Source of the DNA: Amoeboradix gromovi
Lineage: Eukaryota > Sanchytriomycota > Sanchytriomycetes > Sanchytriales > Sanchytriaceae
DNA: 22,753 bases
NCBI GenBank assembly: GCA_018985225.1
Contig: JADGIF010000079.1
Location: forward strand, 1-22,753
Direction of reading: 5' to 3'
Positions 8,143 through 16,012 of the stretch are shown here, piece by piece; within the stretch, counting starts at the first letter, position 1; each line of letters begins with the position of its first letter. The notes beneath the pieces are model-generated. The model made no database searches. It saw only the letters and a list, made by a program, of their open reading frames with translations, and was not told the DNA's origin. The translations under genes were made by a program, and so were the position numbers.

Positions 8143-8979
8143 ATGCCAACTCATATTTTCAAAAAAGCAAGGAAAAACACTAGGTTTGTTAGGCACTTTG
8201 ATTACAACAATATTAAAGAGACAACGGAGAAGCAAGTAGCGTCCAAATTACGGGCATATCCAAAGTGGCACAGGGCTATGACAAAATATCCGCCATCCGC
8301 TCTTCTAGCAAAAGCTCCTTCCCACTATATTGAAACTAATCATCCATCCTCATTTCCCTTCTCGATCAAGTATCCGACTCCAACTGGTAAGCATAAACGA
8401 GACACGTTCAAAAGAAAAATGATCCCACCTCCTTTAGAATATCATGATAGTCTTATTTTCAAGCTAGCTACTGACTTTCCTTTTGAACTGGCTAAACCTC
8501 AGTATCTAGCAAATACTGAAGAAGAGCTAAAAAAGGATTCTACTCTGCAAAAACAATTTGAGGATTTTCAAGCAAAAATGAGCACATCAGAGGCTTACAC
8601 CAAGATAGCGGAAATATTCAAGAAGCGGCAACTAGAGAACTGCGATGACTTGTACAGCGCCTTTGATAAAATGGATATTCAAGGATTTAGACAGCGAGAT
8701 GTCTTGGAAAAGGAGGCAAACTCAAATAACCCTGATGAGCAACAAAGTTTAGAGAAAGATGACAGTCAAGCAGCTGCGATGACTGACGAAGAAAGATTAA
8801 AAGTGAAAATGTTTTTGATGATGAAAAAAAAACACGACCAAATTTACAATAACTCATCTGTTGATGCAGTAGATGATCCATTTATTGATATTAAAGAAAC
8901 TAAACCTGCTACTTATAAAATTTTGCATAAAGAGAGAGTTTATATAGCGGAAAACCAAAAATATCAGAAATTCAAGTAA
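8143..8979 (+). CDS. RSM25: Mitochondrial small-subunit ribosomal protein mS23 (Rsm25)
   Basis: The product matches the fungal mS23/Rsm25 family, a structural protein of the mitochondrial small ribosomal subunit. Two blocks are diagnostic (numbering from the ATG at 8143): AYPKWHRAMTKYPPSALL at about 38-55, equivalent to the PxWYxxVxxxPPS block, and LIFKLATDFPFELAKPQ at about 104-120, equivalent to the family RxxHPWELARP block. Length is 278 aa, near yeast Rsm25 (264). The open frame extends upstream to 8050, but those 31 residues overlap the divergent pseudokinase and are hydrophobic and unlike the family. The start at 8143 instead gives a basic N-terminus (MPTHIFKKARKNTRFVRH) suited to mitochondrial import. 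The C-terminal half is charged and helical. The gene is convergent with the 61-aa membrane protein (36-nt gap). Confidence 0.8.
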   Translation: MPTHIFKKARKNTRFVRHFDYNNIKETTEKQVASKLRAYPKWHRAMTKYPPSALLAKAPSHYIETNHPSSFPFSIKYPTPTGKHKRDTFKRKMIPPPLEYHDSLIFKLATDFPFELAKPQYLANTEEELKKDSTLQKQFEDFQAKMSTSEAYTKIAEIFKKRQLENCDDLYSAFDKMDIQGFRQRDVLEKEANSNNPDEQQSLEKDDSQAAAMTDEERLKVKMFLMMKKKHDQIYNNSSVDAVDDPFIDIKETKPATYKILHKERVYIAENQKYQKFK

Positions 8980-9015
8980 AGTTTTATCGTAATTTACTTA
9001 TTTATGCTAACCTGT

Positions 9016-9201
9016 TTATGAATCAATAGCTAAACTCTTTCTATAAGTTTCATCCACACCTAAAGACTTTTTGGGATTCTTACTCTTTACAGGTGTTTTC
9101 TTGCATCTGCACAACCAAAATAGCAATACAAGTAGAACCATAGACCCACCCAAGGCTCCAGCTACACTGTAATATACAGTATTATAGTCCAAATCAGCCA
9201 T
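9016..9201 (-). CDS. Single-pass membrane microprotein, 61 aa
   Basis: The 61-aa protein has a short acidic N-terminus (MADLDYNTVYY), one strong membrane helix at about 13-32 (VAGALGGSMVLLVLLFWLCR), and a basic C-terminal tail with repeated KxxKKS-type motifs (KSKNPKKS, YRKS). The positive-inside rule puts the tail in the cytoplasm, and Cys residues at the membrane edge (LCRCKK) could be lipidated. The frame is open upstream to 9247 without another ATG, so it could be the last exon of a larger protein, but I see no upstream exon. I recognise no family. The clean topology argues that the frame is real. Confidence 0.5.
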   Translation of the reverse strand: MADLDYNTVYYSVAGALGGSMVLLVLLFWLCRCKKTPVKSKNPKKSLGVDETYRKSLAIDS

Positions 9202-9950
9202 CCAAAAAAGATGAGTTAGCCGTAAGCCACAAAAAATCTTACTTCATTTGTGTCGTTTTTTATCCCTCTGAATACAGGTTTCCTTGAGGTTGCATTTAAA
9301 GCTTTTACGTCAGCATCTATGGAGAATGAAGAGTATCTAATTTCATAAGGGTTGTTATTTTAAAAGAACTCGTAATTTATTCTCGAGAGTATAGTTCTAT
9401 GAGATATTTCTAGTGTAATTTACTTGATGTGTCCAACCTTATGCCCATCAAATAGGACAAAAAATTATTGAATATCAATTCACGGATTTCATTCTATGCC
9501 AAGTAAAAAAGGTGTTAATATGGAATTTACAGCTGAACCCTAGTCAAATATTTCAAAATTTAAACAGATTCTTAAATAATTGTGCGGTTTTTGCGTTGTT
9601 TTCATGCACACTTTGTAATGGAGCGAATTTTAGATATCATCCCAAGTTACCTAGAATTCAGAGATGTGAACTCTGAATTCTTTCTGGTCTTCGGATTAAC
9701 ATAGCCAAAGTCTCGACATTCAATGAAGGAGCGGTTTATGATTTGGGAAATTAAAACTTAACATTGGTACAAGCCATCAACGACAAAATTTGAAAAATAT
9801 AAAGCAAATAAAAAACATTGCATATTTCAAAGAGCCAGCTATCGTCTTGTAGAAAATTTCAGGATTTGCGTGAAGATAATCTACAATCAACATCTTTTTT
9901 TAAACTTTCAAAATTATATCTGGGTACCGTCTTGATATAGGCCAAAGTAG
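9202..9950. other. Long intergenic region upstream of chitin synthase
   Basis: This is 749 nt without a convincing ORF. It separates the divergent 61-aa membrane gene and chitin synthase, so it probably carries both promoters. It contains a perfect 11-bp inverted repeat (listed separately), a TTGGTACAA at 9764 and a TACGTCA at 9307. No repeat family member was recognised. Confidence 0.45.
9653..9681. repeat. Perfect inverted repeat (11-bp arms, 7-nt loop)
   Basis: AGAATTCAGAG, loop atgtgaa, then CTCTGAATTCT. The arms are exact. It sits 270 nt upstream of the chitin synthase ATG. It could be a dimeric-protein binding site or an RNA hairpin if transcribed; nothing in the sequence decides this. 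Confidence 0.7.
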
Positions 9951-12900
9951 ATGGAAAACGAGCAACCAAGAGTTAGGAAGTACGGTGGAGTGCGTGAAGC
10001 TGCTGCATTAGAATCTAAGCCAGATGAATCTACTCAGCATGTAAACTTATACACAAATATTAGAGATTCACCTCCAAATCGCGATAACAATAATCAGTCT
10101 GAAAATGCCGAAGTTAAGCCAAGGCGTTTATACGGTACTGCTAGGGGAGATGCTGCCCTGCCTCTAGAAGGGCCCACGGATCCGGAGGAGGAACCGGAGG
10201 AACAGGAAGCCGTGATCGAAGAAGTGACTGAACAAACTGCTATGGACTACTTTGCTGGTAATAAAATTGACAAGGGAAAAATGACCTCAACTTCCGAAAA
10301 GAAGGATGTCAAAGTCAAATTTGGTAAGTCTGCAAAACCTGTGAAGTTGAAAAAGAAGCTGACAGCAGAAGAAACAATGATTGGTCATCTAACATTTAGA
10401 AGAAAGGCGTGGATGTTCTTTGTAGCTATTATGACTTGCTGGATTCCTGAAAGATGTGTGAAAATCAGAATAGATTCACCTGAGAAGCGTACAGCCTGGC
10501 GTGAAAAGGTTACACTTTGTTTGTTGATGTTGTGTTTTTGTATTGGTGGCATTTTTACTCTGGAAATTAAGAGATTCATTAGCTGTGTCGATGGGGATCC
10601 TAAATTAAACATCATAAATCCCATTCACAAAAACGTCGTCTCCCAAATTGGTAACACTCAAGTTTTACTTAACGGCCAAGTATTCAATGCTGATCCTAGC
10701 AGTAAACTGGGCGCATATGTGTCAAAGTATGCTGGTGTTGATGCATCCAAACTGTTCCCTCGTGTTTTTAAGGGTACGTACGATCAGGATCTACAAAGTT
10801 GTATAAATGATACTATAATTGACAGGGTCAGTAATTACTACCAGTATCTCCAGGCATATACTTCAAAGCGTAAGTATAACTTAACTTTTGATAACCCGTC
10901 TAACAGTTATATCAATTGTATGGATCCGAATGGTGCATACACAAAATGTAGATATGGCCCAGACATCGAATCGGATCTGAGTGAGAATTTGGTGGGCTCC
11001 ATTTTGCTGGACAAGGAAAAACTTATGAATGAAACAGATCGTAAATGGTTTATTATTGGAAACACCGCATATGACGCAACGGAATATGTCAATGGCATTT
11101 CAGAATTTGACTGGAATGATCCATTGCGTCAACCACCCGGTAGCGCTTTAGATGTTTATAGTAGAAGGTTCTTTTTAAATGATGATATCACTATATTTAT
11201 AATGAACAATTTTTATACAGATGCCACCGCTAATTTTGTTAATTTGAATGGCAGTCCAGCTATCCAAAAATGCTTTGATAAGCTTTTCCTGTACGGATAT
11301 GTGGAACCTCAAAATAGATTTGCTTGCTGGGTTTTAAACATTCCATTTTATGGCATGTCAGTTATTGTTTTATGGATATTGTACTTCAGGTTGATAACTG
11401 CGTTGTTATGGTATATTATTACACCTCGTGGCTACAGGAAAGACGCGTATGTGATATGCTTTATTCCATGTTACACTGAAGGTCCATCTATGGCTGTTAC
11501 ACTGGAAACGCTAGCTGCAGCTGATTATGAGGATGAAAAGAAGCTGCTGATGGTTGTTTGCGATGGCAACATTACAGGTAAAGGTAATTCCAAGCCAACC
11601 CCAGAGGTAGCACTAGATTTGCTTGGGTGGAAAGGTGAGCAGCCCAAGGCAAGAGCTTACTTGGCTTTAGGCAAGGCAGATGCAAAGGTTAACATGGCAA
11701 AAGTTTACAGTGGGTTCTATGAATTTCAAGGACATACCGTGCCATTCATGGTGATAGCTAAGGTCGGCAAACCGAGTGAAGCATCCGCAAGCAAACCCGG
11801 TAATAGAGGCAAGAGAGATTCGCAATTGATTTTAATGAACTTTTACAACAAGTTGACTTACAAAGGTAGAAAAATGTTTCCCTTGGAGTACGAGATATAT
11901 TTTCATATTAAAAACGTAATCAAAGTAGACCCGCTAGAGTACGAGTATTGTTTAATGGTGGATGCAGACACCAAAGTAGATGAGGGCAGTCTTAAGTATC
12001 TGATCGGACCTTTAATTGAAAATCCGATGATTATAGCCGCTTGTGGTGAGACCCAAGTGAGTAACAAATATGCATCCTACACCTCAATGATTCAAATATA
12101 TGAGTACTGGATTAACCATCATTACGGTAAATGTTTTGAATCATTCTTTGGCAAAGTGACATGTTTACCTGGTTGTTTCTGTATATACAGAATGAGGTAT
12201 CCTAGAGGTGAACCGTTCTTGTGCTGCGATAACATAATCAAGGACTACAGCATAAATAGAACAATGACATTGCACACCAAGAATTTACTACATTTGGGAG
12301 AAGACAGGTATTTAACAACACTGATCCTCAAGCATTTTCCTACAAAAAGATTGGTGTTTTTACCCATGGCAATGTGCTCTACTGATATTCCTGACAAGTT
12401 TGAGGTTTTAAAATCTCAAAGACGTAGATGGATAAATTCTACTTTCCATAATCAATATGTTCTGTTTAACATTCCTAAGATATGCGGCAGATGGTGCTGT
12501 GATATGAAGCTACTAGTCATGTATGAACTATCATCATTTCTAGTTATGCCAGCTGCTACGCTATATTTGTACAGTTTAGTAGTTCGGGGTCTACTTCAAG
12601 GTAATAATAGTTAATTTAGCCGGTGACTACACCATTACTTTAGCAGGACTAGCTGTACTATACGGAATACACATGGTGATCATATTTGTACAAAAAAGAC
12701 CGTCGTACTTGTTATGGCTCTTTATTTATACAATTTGCAGTTATCCTATACATGGGTTATACTTGCCAATGTACAGTTTCTGGCACTTTGATGATTTTAG
12801 TTGGGGAAATACTCGACAAGTAAGTGCTAAACAAATAAAAGCAGAAAATGATCAGGAAAATGAAGAAATATTAAGGAGACTACCGCAAGGATTCATATCC

Positions 12901-13023
12901 GATTATCAGCAACAAGACGGAAGACTAGATGTCGATGAGGATGAAGACTGGAGTATGTTGAAGAAAAACGCTTATAACAGTACAGAAAATTTAAAAGGAA
13001 CCAACAAGTATAATGGAGAATAA
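9951..13023 (+). CDS. CHS3: Chitin synthase, class IV (Chs3-like), one 19-nt intron
   Basis: This is a processive membrane glycosyltransferase (family 2) that polymerises UDP-GlcNAc into cell-wall chitin. Removing the intron at 12601-12619 joins two frames into 1017 aa. In order: a disordered acidic N-terminus, the class IV membrane pair (about 150-205) with AWREKVTLCLL, a lumenal region containing a cytochrome-b5-like segment (KWFIIGNTAYDATEY), a membrane helix near 460-480, the catalytic domain with DAD at 671-673, EDR at 784-786 and QRRRW at 823-827, then helices that continue across the splice (AGDYTITLAGLAVLYG) and the hallmark FWHFDDFSWGNTR. Yeast Chs3 is 1165 aa. The N-terminus carries the motif RxYGxxRxxAAL twice, at 9-20 and 59-70. 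AATAAA follows the stop at 13026-13031. Confidence 0.93.
12601..12619 (+). other. 19-nt GT-AG spliceosomal intron in chitin synthase
   Basis: GTAATAATAGTTAATTTAG lies between exon ends CTTCAAG and CCGGTGAC. It contains in-frame TAA stops and changes the frame. Its removal (phase 1, GCC = Ala) restores an uninterrupted chitin synthase with no loss of conserved sequence. GTTAAT just before TTTAG may serve as the branch site. The upstream exon ends in AG, the normal context. Confidence 0.85.
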
Positions 13024-13518
13024 CGAATAAAATAATTTAATAACATTCAAAAGGTTGCATATTATAAATTTCACTGGATAAACCATTTATCGTACTATGC
13101 GAATTTTATTGCTCAAATGGTTCTTGATATAAATCCCCAATCAAAAAGTATGCTCAGTATTTCTCGTCCACCGAAACGACTTGATATAATTTGCAGCTAG
13201 AATATTTCGAGCTCCAAGGTATCAGTGGATATCGAACAAACTTTCTAGGCTCACTAACTGGTCTAAAAACGAAACTATAGTCCACAAAAAGGGAAGAGAT
13301 CCAGAAGGAATGGAATTCAGTGGAATTCTAGAAGACGCACAATGCAAAAACGGCGTTTATAAGTAGATGGAGACTATGCGGTTGAAGCATTTGCATCCAT
13401 GTCTAATCACGCCTTGGTGATACAGTGGTATCAGTTACTTGCGTAACGAATCGACTGAAATTCTAGAAAGAAAGACTTCTAATTAGAATTTCTGCGCTTG
13501 TTTCAATCTTTTTTCATC
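13024..13518. other. Intergenic region with degraded repeat
   Basis: This is 495 nt between the convergent chitin synthase and LRR genes. It holds one member of the dispersed repeat family (13338-13455) and a short tandem duplication TGGAATTCAG/TGGAATTCTA at 13311-13330. No gene is seen. Confidence 0.45.
13338..13455 (+). repeat. Dispersed repeat family 2, degraded copy D
   Basis: The stretch with agtagatggagactatgcgg, gcatttgcatc and gtaacgaatcgact lines up with copy C (20310-20495: agtagacagcgaccatttgcatc ... gtaacggagcgact) and with copies A and B. Divergence is high, so the boundaries are approximate. Confidence 0.45.
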
Positions 13519-14556
13519 CTAGATTAGCGCTGTGTCCCTTTTATACTTGCTATTCATGGCAGATTGGGTGTTGACGGATGTGAATGTGTTTAATGTGCCC
13601 AAGCTATTCTTTCTGCTGAATCTAGATTTTACAGTTGGAATTTTAAAAACCATTGAGGCAATTTTTACCAGAACACATAGTCCAGCGAATCCCGCAAACA
13701 GAAGGTAAACTAGTAGAGGGCTGGAAGAGGAAGTATCCGGAGCATCATCTGACGGGGCTATTTCTGATATATACAAGGACAGAGATGACCTGGCTTTACT
13801 TACCGTGACGCTATATACATATTTAGAACTTAGTCTAAATGCTGATTTTGAAATTGTTGTGCTCTTTAAAAACGTTCTAGTATTGGGTAGAATAAGGGGA
13901 CTATACAAAAATGAATGAACACAATCCGTTAGCAATGCAATCCTAGGGTTACCAAGCAGGGGATTGCTTGATAGGTCACAAACAATCAGGCTAGAAGTGT
14001 TATGAATGACAACATCAGTTATCAAGTTGTAATTTATACGTAACTCCTTCGGTTCATTCAACACAACTGTTCCTGAAAATTGATTGCCTCGTATACCTTG
14101 GTTACCCAAAGTCAATACTTCCAGATTTTTTGGTAGTTCTGGAACATCTCCAACCATTTCATTTCCAGTGAGCTGTAATTGGGTTAAATTTTGGGGTAAG
14201 TTGCTGGGAATAGAACCGTTGAATGAGTTTCCGTACAAATTCAAGAACCTCAATGTAGATGGTAAATCGTCTGGTATATGTCCTGTAATCTTGTTATTAG
14301 ATAAATCCAGTAATATCAAAGATTTGGGTAGAGCGATCCCATTTAAAACGCCTTGCAAGTTACCAAATCTAACCGAATTCCATTTAATCTCCGTTATGGT
14401 GTTGTTTTTACAAGTTACATATGGGCTACAACAATCATTTACAATTGCTTGGTACTCGTGAGGGTATGCGCTCTCCATCCCCAATCCACTTGCTAAGTTT
14501 ATCACGTTGGAGCAATCATCTGACGTAGTGTAGCTTTGTGTTAGAAAAACAATCAT
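13519..14556 (-). CDS. Leucine-rich-repeat single-pass membrane protein
   Basis: The 345-aa protein has a short hydrophobic start (MIVFLTQ), a Cys-containing cap like the plant LRR N-terminal cap (DCCSPYVTCKNNTITEIKW, 41-59), three to four plant-type LRRs spaced 21-22 residues, each opening with LP (L76, L98, L120, L141) and containing LxxLxLxxNxxxGxIP, a Ser/Thr-rich linker, one membrane helix at about 280-303, and a basic 40-residue cytoplasmic tail. Such ectodomains bind proteins or glycans; the role here is unknown. There is no kinase domain. The signal peptide is short for the ATG at 14556. An upstream ATG at 14616 and a possible 27-nt intron (14562-14588) would add MRRP. Minus-strand TATAAAAA (14581-14588) and CCAAT (14606-14610) lie just upstream instead. 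Tail plus helix resemble the 61-aa protein only in layout. Confidence 0.8.
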   Translation of the reverse strand: MIVFLTQSYTTSDDCSNVINLASGLGMESAYPHEYQAIVNDCCSPYVTCKNNTITEIKWNSVRFGNLQGVLNGIALPKSLILLDLSNNKITGHIPDDLPSTLRFLNLYGNSFNGSIPSNLPQNLTQLQLTGNEMVGDVPELPKNLEVLTLGNQGIRGNQFSGTVVLNEPKELRINYNLITDVVIHNTSSLIVCDLSSNPLLGNPRIALLTDCVHSFLYSPLILPNTRTFLKSTTISKSAFRLSSKYVYSVTVSKARSSLSLYISEIAPSDDAPDTSSSSPLLVYLLFAGFAGLCVLVKIASMVFKIPTVKSRFSRKNSLGTLNTFTSVNTQSAMNSKYKRDTALI

Positions 14557-14580
14557 AATCGGCTAGAAACCATTAAGTTG

Positions 14581-14610
14581 TTTTTATACGCGTCGCATTG
14601 TTTTGATTGG
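14581..14610 (-). promoter_or_regulatory. TATA and CCAAT boxes upstream of the LRR gene
   Basis: On the minus strand CCAAT (14610-14606) is followed by TATAAAAA (14588-14581), 25-32 nt before the ATG at 14556. This matches the CCAAT then TATA order at the AN1 gene. The same TATA sequence would be part of the 5' end of the alternative 27-nt intron, so the two readings compete. Confidence 0.45.
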
Positions 14611-14835
14611 TTAATACGTTGATAATAGTGTGCAGCTCGATTGTTTTCTTGAATAAATCATTTATCGCGAATTTGTATATATTTTTGTATCATTTCAAGA
14701 CTTTTCCAGATTTTTCTAATAGCTTAACTACTCGATATTCTTCCTATTCGCAAGTGGTAAATGGAATCTAAAGAAATAACTAGCAGGTGCAGCATACATT
14801 CATCAACACTGATAAGCTGGTCCAAACACGGAATT

Positions 14836-15047
14836 CGAGGCCATGTACAATATGTGGCACTCTAAAGAAAACCAATTTGGAGAGCTGTTCATGAACATAG
14901 TGTCATTTGGAAGTGGACATGGACCACATGGCACCAAGGAACAAATTCGATGCCATGTACGAGGTATGGTACTTTAAAGAAAACCAATTTAGAAACCTGA
15001 ACCTGTACAAAGTGTCATTTGAAGATAGATAGAGACCATATGGCAGC
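14836..15047 (+). repeat. Tandem duplication, ~111-nt unit, two copies
   Basis: Unit 1 (14833-14935) and unit 2 (14946-15046) share ttcgaggccatgtac/ttcgatgccatgtac, then aaagaaaaccaattt, gtgtcattt, and accacatggca/accatatggca in the same order. The start-to-start distance is about 111 nt. A third diverged unit is at about 15755-15845 in copy B of the same family. Confidence 0.7.
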
Positions 15048-15200
15048 AGGGAGCATATACGAGTATCTGCACCCTTATTCAGTCCCACCACAGGGTAGTG
15101 CAAGCGTGAGCGATCCTTGTAACGGAGAAACTAGTATTAGTTTCTCTGTGGAAATTCTCGATTTTCTCGGAAATCAGGAATTTTAACGAGGAGTACAACT
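15048..15200 (+). repeat. Dispersed repeat family 2, copy A (core segment)
   Basis: It contains gcaagcgtgagcgatccttg and gtaacgg, followed by ctagtattag, then tcggaaatcaggaattttaacgag. The same order occurs in copies B and C. It continues directly from the tandem units, so units plus core probably form one element. Confidence 0.6.
15125..15146. repeat. Hairpin with 9-bp arms inside repeat copy A
   Basis: GAGAAACTA, loop gtat, TAGTTTCTC: exact inverted arms immediately after the conserved core. Copies B and C do not keep the palindrome, so it may be incidental to this copy. Confidence 0.55.
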
Positions 15201-15446
15201 TTGACCATGTTAATCTAATATTGCAGACATTGTAACTCTTTCTGGAGACCCTGAACTCAATTTCTAGTAGAGACAGATTAAGCTACAAAATTTTCTCTCT
15301 ATCATTATTTTTTACGTTCGCAGCCAGCTATGTTCGTCACCTTTGAGAAAGATGAATTGGTCACGTAGCTCAGTAGGATCCTTCTTATCTGCTAACTAGT
15401 ATGAAATAATTTCTTTTATCATTCGAAAAGTGTCTTGGTGAATACT

Positions 15447-15474
15447 TGTTCTAGTTTTCATATTTGGTGTTTTA
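15447..15474 (+). mobile_element. Solo terminal remnant of the MITE-like element
   Basis: TTCTAGTTTTCATATTTGGT matches the right terminal repeat of the complete copies (GTCTAGTTTTTATATTTGGT) with two differences. The following gtgttt has lost the GTCCC end. The internal part of the element is not recognisable upstream, so this is an eroded end. Confidence 0.6.
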
Positions 15475-15739
15475 TATGTTTAGGAGGGTTATTTTGCGAG
15501 GAACGGAAGAGCCGCGAGCATCAAGAAAGAGTGGAGAATTTTTCTATACCCGCAATGATACACAACATAAGCTTCTTTAATATTTGCAAAACAATATTTA
15601 TTTCCAGAATGAGTTACAAAGCATGTCCCGAAATCAGCAAAGACACAATATGTCATATGTAAATACCTAATTAGAAACTTGTCTAAAGATTAAATTATCG
15701 ACCAACGAAAGGGGAAAGAGAACTGTTGAATGGCATAAA

Positions 15740-15985
15740 CCGTAAAATAGTTAAATGAGTACAAGGTGTCGTACTCTGAGGAAAACCGATTTAGAGTTAT
15801 GTGTGTAGAAACTGTCATTTAATTTTGGATAGAGGCCACATGGTCACATAGACGGATGCGTATTCAATCTCAGCTCGGCATATTGGAAGCGTGAGGAATT
15901 GCTGTAACTGAGCGACAATTATTGCTAGTTTTCCATTCAAACCTCTTGATCTTTAGAAATCCAGGACTTTCAAGGAGACTACATA
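15740..15985 (+). repeat. Dispersed repeat family 2, copy B
   Basis: In order it has gtactctgaggaaaaccgattta, actgtcattt, gataga-ggccacatgg, ggaagcgtgagg, tgtaactgagcgacaat, ttgctagttttc and aaatccaggactttcaaggag. Each block has a counterpart in copy A in the same order and orientation. Confidence 0.6.
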
Positions 15986-16012
15986 TGGTAAATTAACCAT
16001 TGCATATCAATA

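Larger units (their letters stand above)
14557..16012. other. Long intergenic region rich in decayed repeats
   Basis: This is 1456 nt between the LRR and oxysterol-binding genes, both minus strand, so it contains the LRR promoter and the 3' flank of the other gene. It holds two copies of repeat family 2, a ~111-nt tandem duplication, a 9-bp hairpin and a MITE terminal remnant. Two short ORFs lie wholly inside repeat DNA and are not called. It looks like a graveyard of small elements. Confidence 0.55.

Noticed and set aside
14903-15103. 66-codon minus-strand ORF
   Set aside because: It lies entirely inside the tandem units of repeat family 2 and is not conserved in the other copies.
15359-15435. 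tRNA-like sequence: perfect A-box-like TAGCTCAGTAGG at 15366 and a TTCGA 56 nt later
   Set aside because: The acceptor arms (ggtcacg versus cttggtg) and the T-stem do not pair, and the D-stem is broken. At best it is a tRNA relic; not called as a gene.
15435-15662. 75-codon plus-strand ORF with several Cys
   Set aside because: It starts within the MITE terminal remnant (FHIWCF is the translated terminal repeat) and has no recognisable domain.
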